Below, one piece after another: positions 30,347-39,800 of a DNA stretch of 56,184 bases. The notes under the pieces were generated by a model. That model saw only the letters and a list, made by a program, of their open reading frames with translations, was not told where the DNA came from and made no database searches. The position numbers were made by a program, and so were the translations under genes. The DNA is from a virus: positions 1 through 56,184 of IMG/VR virus record IMGVR_UViG_3300042566_000389. One strand, given 5' to 3'. Position 1 is the stretch's first letter. Each line of letters starts with the position of its first letter.

Positions 30347-31978
30347 ATGACAGTTCTCAAAGCAACAGCCTTCAGCGGCTTAAATCCACGTACAGACCCA
30401 CGTTTGCTACCGGACAACGCAGCCGTTAAGGCTGTTAATGGGAAGCTGCAGACGGGCACACTTAAGCCATACAAGGCTCCAGGCACGATCGCATCGCTGT
30501 CGAAGCCTGGGACTATCAAGACAATCTATCGCTTCGGGGAAGAGGTCGTCGGTGATGCCAACTACTGGTTTCACTGGACGACCGATGTCAACGTTGTCAA
30601 AGGCCCGTTGTCCGACGATGCGTTTGAGCGCACGTACTACACGGGTGACGGCGTTCCCAAGATGACCACCAACGCAATTGCATTAACCGGTGGCACAAAC
30701 TACCCGATGAACTATTACAACCTCGGGTTGCCTTCTCCTTCCTCAGCTATCACCGCCTCAGTCACTGGCTCGCCTACCGAAGCATCGGCCTTGGCAGAAA
30801 CTCGCGTCTACACCTACACGTTCGTCTCTGAACTGGGTGAAGAAAGCGCTCCCGCTGAAGCATCCAATGCGGCTGACGTAAAGGTTGGCCAATCGGTTGT
30901 GTTGACAGGCATGAGCACGGCTCCTGTAGGCGCATACAACGTAACGACCAAGCGAATCTACCGTTCCGTCCAAGGATCTGGTGGAGCTGGTTATCTGTTC
31001 GTTGCCGAGATCCCTGCTGCAAACACCTCCTATACGGACAGCGTGTTGGCTGCAAACCTGGGTGAATCTCTTGTGTCTCTGTCCTGGGATACGCCGCCGG
31101 AAGACATGGCTGGCTTGTGCATCATGGCAAACGGCATCATGGCTGGCTTCTCCGGTAAGGACATCTGCTTCTCAGAACCTTTTGTTCCGCACGCCTGGCC
31201 GACCGGATACCGCCTGCAGTCCGACCACAACATCGTTGGCATCAGCGCGTTCGGTACGTCCCTATTTGTTGGCACAGACGCATTCCCATACATCATCACT
31301 GGTATCGACCCAAGCGGCATGACGATGACGAAAAGCCCGTCGCGCCAAGCTTGTGTATCCAAGCGTTCGATCGTTGATATGGGCGGTGGCGTGTTCTACG
31401 CATCACCCGATGGCATCTGCCTGGCTGACGGTAACGGGGTGCAGGTACTGACCACGCAGCTGATGACTCAGGATGAATGGCAGGCATACAACCCATCTTC
31501 GATCCATGCCACCCAGCTCGATGGGCGTTACTTCGCCTTCTACGACACGGGCACAGTGCAGGGATGTCTCGTCCTGGATCCGACAGGAGATGGCGCTCAG
31601 CTATGGGAGAGCGATGTCTATTACACCGCGGCGTACAACAACGTCAAAGCGGATGCGATGTACCTGGCTACGACCGGCAGCGTCAAGAAGTGGGACGCAG
31701 GATCAACCAACCTGACTTATCAGTGGAAGTCGAAGACCTTTGTGTTGGCCAAGCCAGAGAACATCGGTGTCGGCCAGGTGTTCGCCAATGCTTATCCGGT
31801 GACGATGAAGGTCTATGCGGATGGCATGCTCAAGACAACCAAGACGGTTGCAAATGAATACCCGTTCAAGTTGCCATCAGGCTTCAAGGCTCGCGAGTGG
31901 GCATTCGAGCTGGTTGGTTCAAATGAGGTCACGTCTGCTCAGCTGGCATCCACAACGATGGAGTTGACCCAGGCATGA
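30347..31978 (+). CDS. Tail structural protein (nozzle or hub candidate)
   Basis: This 543-residue beta-rich protein begins TVLKATAFSGLNPRTDPRLL, a pattern known to me from unnamed tail proteins of BPP-1- and epsilon15-like phages. The body has repeated short strands (VYTYTFVSELGEESAPAEAS looks like an FnIII-type strand pair near residue 160) and a later part with WYYQAYN-type aromatic strands. It lacks enzyme motifs. By location between adaptor/lysis genes and a central fibre, a tail nozzle or hub is likely. Confidence 0.55.
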   Translation: MTVLKATAFSGLNPRTDPRLLPDNAAVKAVNGKLQTGTLKPYKAPGTIASLSKPGTIKTIYRFGEEVVGDANYWFHWTTDVNVVKGPLSDDAFERTYYTGDGVPKMTTNAIALTGGTNYPMNYYNLGLPSPSSAITASVTGSPTEASALAETRVYTYTFVSELGEESAPAEASNAADVKVGQSVVLTGMSTAPVGAYNVTTKRIYRSVQGSGGAGYLFVAEIPAANTSYTDSVLAANLGESLVSLSWDTPPEDMAGLCIMANGIMAGFSGKDICFSEPFVPHAWPTGYRLQSDHNIVGISAFGTSLFVGTDAFPYIITGIDPSGMTMTKSPSRQACVSKRSIVDMGGGVFYASPDGICLADGNGVQVLTTQLMTQDEWQAYNPSSIHATQLDGRYFAFYDTGTVQGCLVLDPTGDGAQLWESDVYYTAAYNNVKADAMYLATTGSVKKWDAGSTNLTYQWKSKTFVLAKPENIGVGQVFANAYPVTMKVYADGMLKTTKTVANEYPFKLPSGFKAREWAFELVGSNEVTSAQLASTTMELTQA

Positions 31979-33528
31979 GCGAGATCGTTCTCACGGGCGA
32001 TGGCCCAAAGATCCCCCAGATTCCAACCGTCCCGATTTCTGATCAGAACGTGCGCACGGCTGTTGAAGGCATCAGGAATATCTTCAATACCAGAGCGTTC
32101 GGCAAGAACGAGGTTGACCGCTGGGTGACTTGGCGTGATCTGGTGAAGAGCAACATCGTTGTCTACCGAGATGGCGACACCACGTTCACCGGTAATCAGG
32201 GCGGCAACTTCTTTCCTATTGGAGAGGATCCGGCCGATTTCACGCCACCACCCGCTCCGGTCAACCTGACGGCTGTATCAGCGGCTTTGACGGTGATCCT
32301 GGAATGGGATGACCCTCAGTACGCCAACCTCGCCTACGCAGAGATCTGGCGCTCCACAACCAATGACCTTGGCGCAGCAGTCAGGATTGGCACAACGGTC
32401 TCGTTTCTGTACGCAGATGCAGTTGGCGCTGGCAGCATCACCTATTACTACTGGGTGCGCCTGGTTTCCAAGAAGGACATCGTTGGGGCATACAACTCCT
32501 TGATTGGGACGATGGCAGCAACCGGTCTGATTGGCAACGTTGATCTTGGGCCTTTGATTGTTGAAGCCGCGAACCTTGCAGTCGATGCGGTTGAAGAAGG
32601 CAAGATCAAAGACTTCGCAGTCACAACAACCAAGATTGCAAACCTGGCTGTCGGTAACGCTGCGATTGCCAATGGCGCTATCACCAACGCAAAGATCGAG
32701 AACCTGGCGGTTGACTCAGCCAAGATTGCCGACGCTGCGATTGTTGCCGCCAAGATTGCTGATGCGACGATCACGACGGCCAAGATCGGGGATGCCCAGA
32801 TCACGGGTGCAAAGATCGCCAACGCCACGATTGGTACGGCGAACATCACCGACGGTGCAATTACAAACGCCCTGATTGGTGACGCGCAGATCTCAACAGC
32901 CAAGATTCAGACGGCTGCGATTACCAACGCCAAGATTCTGGATGCCACGATTACCGGGGCAAAGATCGCTAGCGCGACGATCGGTACAGCCTTGATTGCT
33001 GACGCTGCCATCGTTTCTGCGTTGATTGCGGATGCTGCGATTGTTGAGGCGAAGATTGCTTCAGCCGCTATCAGCTCGGCCAAGATTCAAGATGCTGCCA
33101 TCACGAACGCAAAGATCGGATCAGCCGCTATTACCAGCGCCAAGATCGGTGACCTCGAGGTGGGCACGATCAAGATTGCTGGCAACGCGGTGTCATTCGG
33201 TGGTGCTGTGGTGGGTAGTGGCGCAGCCGGGTTCTATACGGCAGTCGGTGGGACGCTGGCGGTCACGGCATACGCAGGTGGCACGTCAAACGGCGGCAAC
33301 CTGTTCTACATCATCGTAGACGGCACGACGATTGACACGTTCCCAGCTGGTGCTCCGGTGTGGAGAAACAGTGGCGGCGATGCTGGCGCTTTGTATATCG
33401 AGGCGTATGGCGCGATGTCGGGCGTGTCGTCTATCTATCTTGGCCCAGGTAGTCATTCTGTTGGCTTCTACTTGGCAGACCAGGCATACAGCCCCGCCAG
33501 GATTATTTGGAACTTCTTCCAGCGATGA
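31975..33528 (+). CDS. Central tail protein with FnIII domain and 10-residue repeats
   Basis: This 517-residue protein has an N-terminal region, an FnIII-like domain at about 88-180 (PVNLTAVSAALTVILEWDD, ITYYYWVRLVS), then roughly nineteen repeats of a 10-residue unit of the type AKIADATITT over about 195-400, and a C-terminal beta domain. The repeat, with Ile and Ala at fixed spacing, suits a trimeric beta-helix. The same kind of repeat is found in the tip of lambda-type host-specificity proteins. It starts in an ATGA overlap with its upstream gene. Confidence 0.7.
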   Translation: MSEIVLTGDGPKIPQIPTVPISDQNVRTAVEGIRNIFNTRAFGKNEVDRWVTWRDLVKSNIVVYRDGDTTFTGNQGGNFFPIGEDPADFTPPPAPVNLTAVSAALTVILEWDDPQYANLAYAEIWRSTTNDLGAAVRIGTTVSFLYADAVGAGSITYYYWVRLVSKKDIVGAYNSLIGTMAATGLIGNVDLGPLIVEAANLAVDAVEEGKIKDFAVTTTKIANLAVGNAAIANGAITNAKIENLAVDSAKIADAAIVAAKIADATITTAKIGDAQITGAKIANATIGTANITDGAITNALIGDAQISTAKIQTAAITNAKILDATITGAKIASATIGTALIADAAIVSALIADAAIVEAKIASAAISSAKIQDAAITNAKIGSAAITSAKIGDLEVGTIKIAGNAVSFGGAVVGSGAAGFYTAVGGTLAVTAYAGGTSNGGNLFYIIVDGTTIDTFPAGAPVWRNSGGDAGALYIEAYGAMSGVSSIYLGPGSHSVGFYLADQAYSPARIIWNFFQR

Positions 33529-33890
33529 ACGAATACATTTCCTTTTACGACTCGACAGGCAAGATTATCGGGATGGCGTCATCCCAGGCAGAGGTGATGC
33601 CGATGATCAAAGAGAACACCACCGATCCGTATGTGGACGGTGAATGGTTTGGTCACCCTGTTTACGTACTGGACGGGCAAGTAACTCCCAGACCCGCAAA
33701 CCCATCTGTCTTGACAGGGACAACGCTGACCAACGTGCCAGTGCCAGCCACGATCAAGATCAACGACGCAACATACGAATCAAACGAATCCAGAGTTGAA
33801 CTCGGATTTAGTCAGCCCGGTACATACAGGGTTACGGTGATTGCCTGGCCGAACCTGGACAAGGAGTTCCAAATTGAAAATCCAGCATAG
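33525..33890 (+). CDS. Tail-fibre-associated protein
   Basis: This 121-residue protein starts at ATG 33525, overlapping the previous stop by four bases. It begins with a short head (MNEYISFYDSTGKIIGMAS) typical of fibre-assembly or tail-accessory proteins, and ends with a small beta sandwich (PGTYRVTVIAWPNLDKEFQI). Probably a tail-fibre assembly protein or minor tip protein. No firm family. Confidence 0.55.
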   Translation: MNEYISFYDSTGKIIGMASSQAEVMPMIKENTTDPYVDGEWFGHPVYVLDGQVTPRPANPSVLTGTTLTNVPVPATIKINDATYESNESRVELGFSQPGTYRVTVIAWPNLDKEFQIENPA

Positions 33891-34056
33891 CGAGGACTAC
33901 CGAAAGCTCAGAGCTGCGGAGTACCCAAAGATTGGAGACCAGCTGGACGCGATCTACAAGCTGGCTCAGTGGATGAAGAACAGCCAGTCGATGCCAGTCG
34001 AGACGTTGGAGTGGCTGGATCAAGTAGCAGCAGTTAAGTCGAAGTACCCAAAGTAG
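33874..34056 (+). CDS. Small tail-associated protein with TTG start
   Basis: Sixty residues from TTG 33874. The start is set by a perfect AAGGAG at 33861-33866, seven bases upstream, inside the previous gene. The product (KIQHSEDYRKLRAAEYPKIG, DQLDAIYKLAQWMK) resembles short proteins encoded next to tail-fibre genes that have the EYP-x-IGDQLDA-x-YK pattern, found in many phages of proteobacteria. Role unknown. Confidence 0.7.
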   Translation: MKIQHSEDYRKLRAAEYPKIGDQLDAIYKLAQWMKNSQSMPVETLEWLDQVAAVKSKYPK

Positions 34057-34114
34057 CAACGTTTGCCGACAGTTATCGCTATTAAAATAGCAAAACAGCA
34101 ACACTAATCACTAT

Positions 34115-34522
34115 ATGTCTACCCGTTTGATTATCGATGACGATCGCGTCTACAAATTCCTGCGAGAGCAGGGTGTGGACTTGGCTCGTGCAGCGGATCA
34201 ACAGGGCATCGGACTGGAGCGTGATGGTGAGCTGGTCGGCGGTGTGTTGTACGAAGGTTTCAACGGCCCGAACATCTGGATGCACTGTGCCGGAGTGGGC
34301 AATTGGATAACGAAGTCACTGCTCAAAGCAGCCTTCGCCTATCCGTTCGTTCAGCTTGGTGTCAGCAATGTCTGGGGCTGGGTTGACGCATCCAATGCCA
34401 AGGCTCGTCGGTTAAACGAACACCTGGGATTTACACAACAGACAGTGATTCCGGGTGCTGCCAAAGATGGCGACGTAATCATTTACCGCATGACACGCGA
34501 GGGATGTCGATTCCTCCGATAA
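34115..34522 (+). CDS. GNAT acetyltransferase-like protein (T7 gp13-like position)
   Basis: This 135-residue protein has the short form of the GNAT fold: ELVGGVLYEGF strand pair, IWMHCAGVGNWITKSLLKAAF and WVDASNAKARRLNEHLGFTQQ, the last being the acetyl-CoA-binding and C-terminal signature. In T7 and relatives a GNAT-like protein (gp13) comes just before the internal virion genes, as here, and is needed for assembly though not known to acetylate. Enzymatic activity is unproven. Confidence 0.7.
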   Translation: MSTRLIIDDDRVYKFLREQGVDLARAADQQGIGLERDGELVGGVLYEGFNGPNIWMHCAGVGNWITKSLLKAAFAYPFVQLGVSNVWGWVDASNAKARRLNEHLGFTQQTVIPGAAKDGDVIIYRMTREGCRFLR

Positions 34523-34533
34523 GGATCTAAAGA

Positions 34534-35793
34534 ATGTTTGATGAAATGAACCGCTTCGGCAAGCACGCCGATTTCATGGCCTTCTACGGCGATGAGTGCG
34601 ATGACCCCAGAGACCCAGTAGCACGCCGTATTGCTGTTCGCAAGAAAGGCAACGTGTGTTTTGGCGGTAAAGGCGGAGACGCACCTGATCCCAACCCCGG
34701 CATGCTTGCATCAGCTGACGCTGCACGCGAGATCGCTCAGGTTCAGAAGCAAACGGCTGACGAAACGCTGAACTTCTACAAGCAGCAGTACGCCGAGATG
34801 AAGCCGATGATTCAGGAAGTCATGCAGAATGACATGAACATCGCCAAGGCGAACGCTGCCCGTGCGGATGAATACGCTCAGTACGAACGTGAGACGTTCC
34901 GCCCACTCGAGAAGAACCTGGTCAAAGACGCAGAGGAATACTCGACTGAAGGCAAGCGTGAAGCCCTGGCAACCAAGGCCGCGGCTGATGTCAACACAGG
35001 ATTTACAAACGCACGCGAACAAGAGGGACGAGCACTGTCTCGCATGGGTGTCAACCCGAACTCTGGTCGCTTCGCTGCGTTAAACAAACAACTCACTCTC
35101 GGTCAGGCTGCAACTTCAGCTGGCGCAATGACGAAGGCTCGCGATGACGCTGAGCAACTTGGCTTTGCACGTCGGATGGACGTAACGCAGCTTGGTCGTG
35201 GTTTGGCTGGTAACGCATCTACTGCCTACGGCGTATCGATGGGTGCTGGTGAGGCGGCTCGTAACAGCGCGATCGCTGGCGGCAACTTCATGGGTGGCGG
35301 CTACGGTGCAGCTCAGGCTGGATACAGCGGCGCAGCCAACTCATACGGTACGGCAGGCAACATCTATGGCCAGGAATTCCAAGGCCGTATGCAGGGCTAC
35401 CAAGCGCAACAGCAAGCATCTAGCTCAGCGATGTCTGGTATCGGATCCATGATCGGTACCGGTATCGGTGCGTATATGAGCGGCGGTTTGTCACTGGCAG
35501 CTGCAGCAGGGAAGAAAGCGGACGGCGGGATTATCAGAAAAGCGAATGGCGGCAAGGTAACGCGTCGTGCACTCAAGCTAGCTGATGGCACTCATGTTGG
35601 TGCAGGCCCAGTCGCTGGCCCAGGTGGCCCGGTCGATGACAAGGTACCTGCTCTGCTGTCAGATGGCGAATACGTCCTGCCAGCAGACACCGCAGCCAAG
35701 ATTGGCAAAGACAAACTCGACAAGCTGGTTGACAAGACGCATACACCAGCCGCTGTACAGCGCAAGCGCAAAGCACTCAAGGGGAAAAAATAA
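34534..35793 (+). CDS. Internal virion protein (T7 gp14-like position)
   Basis: This 419-residue protein has a long helical N-terminal part (FYKQQYAEMKPMIQEVMQND), an Ala/Gly/Gln-rich middle near 230-320 with a hydrophobic GSMIGTGIGAYMSGG stretch, and a C-terminal element ADGGIIRKANGGKVT followed by DDKVPALLSDGEYVLPAD. That last signature is common in phage internal or tail proteins that pass through the tail. The mid stretch could enter the membrane when the protein is ejected. It should form part of the ejection channel. Confidence 0.65.
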   Translation: MFDEMNRFGKHADFMAFYGDECDDPRDPVARRIAVRKKGNVCFGGKGGDAPDPNPGMLASADAAREIAQVQKQTADETLNFYKQQYAEMKPMIQEVMQNDMNIAKANAARADEYAQYERETFRPLEKNLVKDAEEYSTEGKREALATKAAADVNTGFTNAREQEGRALSRMGVNPNSGRFAALNKQLTLGQAATSAGAMTKARDDAEQLGFARRMDVTQLGRGLAGNASTAYGVSMGAGEAARNSAIAGGNFMGGGYGAAQAGYSGAANSYGTAGNIYGQEFQGRMQGYQAQQQASSSAMSGIGSMIGTGIGAYMSGGLSLAAAAGKKADGGIIRKANGGKVTRRALKLADGTHVGAGPVAGPGGPVDDKVPALLSDGEYVLPADTAAKIGKDKLDKLVDKTHTPAAVQRKRKALKGKK

Positions 35794-36884
35794 TGGCTGG
35801 TCTCGCCGGTTTAGGTGGCTTCGCTCAGGGCATGACCCAGGGCTTGAACAACGGTATTCAAATGGGCAAGGCGGCGCAAGAGCGTGAGAAGTATCAGCTT
35901 GAGCGCCCAATCCTTCAGGCGAATGCGCAGAAGGCCGAGCAGGAAATGACGTTCCAGCAGGACTATGCAGAACGGTTGAAACAGATCTACGCAGAGGGCG
36001 CTGGTGGTGAAGTCCAGAACGAAGACGGCACCGTTACTACCAAGCCACCGCTGGATCCAATCACGATGGAGCTGCGTGCGTCTGACGCAATGAAGCAGTC
36101 CATGTTCAAGGCTGGCATCAACGACATCAAGCGTCTGAAAGAAGCACGCGAGTACAGCAAGATGATCGAAGAGGAGGGTGTCATGGACGCGATGCAATAC
36201 GCGCTCAAGAACCCGAATGATCAGGCGGGTATTCGTGAGCGCTTCAACGCCAATGGAAAAATCAAGCTTGGCGAAGACGTGACGATCGGAATCGAGCAGG
36301 GCGACTTCGGCCCGAAGGTTGTCGGCTACAAGGTTGGCGCAGATGGCAAACAGGTCAAAGCTTTTGATGGCTCTGATCTATTGAAGCCGTATGTCAGTGC
36401 GCAAACCCTGGCTCAGATCGAAGCTCAGAAAGACATTACCAGCGTCAAGGAACGAGGCGACGACCGTCGTACTGCATTGACAACTGGCGCAACGATTGAA
36501 GCTGCACGACTGCGTGAAACCGCAGCGGATAAGCGTCAGCGTGCTATGGATGACCGTCAGGACAAGCGTGATCAAAATGCCTTTGATCGCCAATCTCGAG
36601 CAGAAGCAGCCAAGCAACTCCGTGACGATATTCAAAGCATCCAGACTGGTGTTACTGCTGACATCGGCGCGGCTCTTCGCAACAGCATGAACTCGATCGA
36701 TTCCGACCGCACCATCATTATCAACCGTGAAGCGGCGGCTCTGGCTGAATCTCTCTACCGTGATGACCCGCACTATCGCAACCGTCCGAACGCTGCACGA
36801 GCCGATGCTTCTGCTGCAGTGCTGAAGAAATACGGAATCAGTACAGACCCAACTTTCGTAAAACCCAATCCTCCTAAGAAGTGA
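35793..36884 (+). CDS. Internal virion protein (T7 gp15-like position)
   Basis: This protein of 363 residues has a Gly-rich head (AGLAGLGGFAQGMTQGLNNG), then long charged helices (QANAQKAEQEMTFQQDYAERL, KRQRAMDDRQDKRDQNAFDR). No membrane span or enzyme motif is evident. Its place between the gp14-like protein and the giant protein matches T7 gp15, a helical internal core protein ejected with the DNA. Identification is by position and composition. Confidence 0.6.
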   Translation: MAGLAGLGGFAQGMTQGLNNGIQMGKAAQEREKYQLERPILQANAQKAEQEMTFQQDYAERLKQIYAEGAGGEVQNEDGTVTTKPPLDPITMELRASDAMKQSMFKAGINDIKRLKEAREYSKMIEEEGVMDAMQYALKNPNDQAGIRERFNANGKIKLGEDVTIGIEQGDFGPKVVGYKVGADGKQVKAFDGSDLLKPYVSAQTLAQIEAQKDITSVKERGDDRRTALTTGATIEAARLRETAADKRQRAMDDRQDKRDQNAFDRQSRAEAAKQLRDDIQSIQTGVTADIGAALRNSMNSIDSDRTIIINREAAALAESLYRDDPHYRNRPNAARADASAAVLKKYGISTDPTFVKPNPPKK

Positions 36885-36887
36885 TCA

Positions 36888-39800
36888 ATGGCTGAACTTT
36901 ACAAATCCGCAGACGAGGCATCACGAGAGGTGCGCAGCACTGGGCAAACAGGTCAACTGGGAACAGAAGACCAGGCCCGGATGGAGCCATCTCGCACCGC
37001 GATTACGCCTCCTGATGCGGCAGTACCAGCAACACCCGCAGCTCCTCCAGAGCGCTATGTCAGCCCGATTCTGTCGGCGTATGAGAAAGCGCCGCTTGGT
37101 GCGCCAGTGGCGAATCAGACAGCGGAAGAGCCATACGAGTCTACGATCCTTAAGAACTACCGCGCCAGCTATGAATACGATCGAGCTGAGGCGGCAAAGA
37201 ATGCACCAGCTCCAGTAGCTGGAAACAAAGACGGCAACTTTGGTACTGACCTGGTTGCGTTGACAGCCCTTGGCGTTGACAACCTGGCTGCAAATGCACG
37301 CGAGTTGATTGGTCGCGTCCCTGGTATTGGCAAGTCAATCGTTAACGGGCTGGATGCAATCGACCGCTGGACTACCGGTAAAGGTAGTGATCAGCTGATT
37401 CGTGAAAGCACGCAGAAAAGTAAAGAAGCTCTTACGCCAGAGATGACGTCGGCGCAGAACAAGCAGTGGTGGGATTCGGAAGCCGGTTCATTTGGTTCGG
37501 CATGGACTGACCCGCGCAGCTACATCAGCGGAATCGTCCAGTCTCTGCCAGAACAAGCTATCTCGATGGGGCCTGCGCTTCGTCTGGCTAAGGGCGTGTA
37601 CTCAGCCAAGATCGCCGCAGGTGCATCAAAAGAGATTGCAGCGGCAGCAGCCGCACGTGCAGCCACAATTGCTGGCGGCATCTCTGAAGGTGCTTTGGCT
37701 GGCGCTGGCTCAGCCCGTGAAGTGCGTGACCAGGTGATGGCTCTTGATCCAAAGATCCTCGAGCAGTCACAGGCGTTCCAGACCTTGATCGGTCAGGGCA
37801 TGGATCCGGTTGAGGCAAAGTCGGCTCTGGCTGAAGACCTTGCAACTCAGGCGTTCATCACGTCAGGCGTAATCACAGGCGCATTCGGTGGATTTGGTGA
37901 TCGCGTCCTGGCGAAAGCAATCACGACTGGCCTTGGCAAAAACATGATCACCCGCGGCTTCAAAGGCGCTATCGGTGAAGGTGTGCTTGAGGAATTCCCA
38001 CAGGAATATGGATCGAAAGTCGCGCAGAACCTGGCTTTGCAGCAGGCTGATTCGCGTGTTGGTGCGTTCGATGATGCGCTCAACAGCGGTCTTGGCGGTC
38101 TAGCCACAGGCGGTATCCAGGGTGGCGCAATGACTGCCATCGGCGGAAAGAACGCAGGCGAACCCAAGACCCAGGAAGTGACTGATACAGACGGCAACGT
38201 CACGGTGAAGTACAACACCGAGGTCAACCAAAACAACCAGGATCAGGCACGCCAATTCAAGATGACGGATGACGAGTTCAACTCGCGCATCCAGAACCCT
38301 GCCTACATGGCAGCTGAGTACCTGATGTCTGATGACGGTACTCGCGCACTCCTGCGTCAGGCCAATCCTGACATGGACTTCAACTCCATGATCAAAGATC
38401 AAGAGCTGGTCAATCAGGGATTGGAGATGCGCACCAATGATCCAGCCTGGAACTCATTCTTCACTCGACTGGAGGAGACCGGACAAGGCAAGCCGGGCAC
38501 TTCTTCGCCTGCTGATATTAGCGATCCTAATAAGGACGCTCCGTTCGATCCATCGGATACGGCTGACAACCCCGCTCCACGTTTCACGCCTAGCCGCGCA
38601 AACATGGACATCGCTGGTGATCTGGCCAGCCAGGGGATTGATGAGGCTGAGGGCGTATTCACCCGCAACAAGCCAGGTGCAGATCAAAGCAATCAGCAAC
38701 TCACTAGCGGCCCGGAGCAAACCGAGAGCGCCACGAATCCAGAGATGGATGTCCTGCGCGAGGGCTACAGCCGTGAGGTTCGCAACATTGAGGCGATGAC
38801 AGATCCTGCTCGCCAGCGCTACACGGCAGACCAGGCCATCACCAGCATGATCCGTTCAGGCTTCACGTTTGATGAAGCCAACCAGATGTTTGGTCAGTTC
38901 ATCACGCCGATCGAGGCAACCGATGTTGCTGACACTGGTGCGACTGAGCAACAAGCTCCGGTTGAAACGGTCAGCGAAAGACTGCAGACATTCAACAAGG
39001 TTCGCAAGAATCTGGTTAAGCAAGACAACGGCAAGTGGAAAGTTGATTCCACTGAAGCCGACTACGCCCCTGCCAACCTGTCGCCAGACATCTACAAGAT
39101 CGCCTCTATGTTTGGCGTGAAGGTGGTCGGGTTCAAGTACACGGGCAAAGATCCAAAGATGGCACGTCGAGCTGGCTTGTCCACGCCTGACGGTATTGCC
39201 CTGAACGCTAGCGTGCGTGATCAGTTCCTGACCGTGTTTGGTCACGAGGTCTATCACAACCTATCCAAGCGTGACAAAGCCCTCGCCAAAGAACTTGAGG
39301 CGCGGGTGCTGGAGTACATCTCCGAGGAAGGCCGCGAGGCAATGCGCACCAAGCTGGCGAACATCGGCTATGACGCATCCAAGATGGACGAGGAGACGGT
39401 TGCTGATGTCATGGGCATCATGTTCCAGGACGCTCAGTTCTGGGAGAAGTTGAGCCAGGAAAAACCTAGCCTAGTGCAGCGTGTGATGCGCGTCATTGAT
39501 GACTTGATTCGCCGCTTTGGTCAGTTGAACAACCGCTCAGAACTTGTCGCGTTGCACATCCAGGAAATGGAAACCGTGCGCGACATGATGGCTGATTTCG
39601 TCACGCAGGCTCTGGACAAGCAACAGGCTCAGACCACCGCAATTGATGAGTCAATCGAGATTGGTGATGACCCTGTGGGTCAGTTCAAAGCGATTGCAGC
39701 GACCGGTAACAAATCTGCTGCAGCCAAGTTCTTCAAAGAAGCAAAGCTGTTCCCAGTCATGGGCAACTTCAACGTGGCGTATGACGAGGCGAACAAGCCT

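Noticed and set aside
32580-33180. CRISPR-like periodic repeat
   Set aside because: The roughly 30-bp periodicity is the coding of a 10-residue protein repeat without spacers or conserved palindromic units.
22159-34056. Diversity-generating retroelement in the fibre locus
   Set aside because: No reverse transcriptase reading frame (YxDD type) and no paired template/variable repeat were found on either strand.
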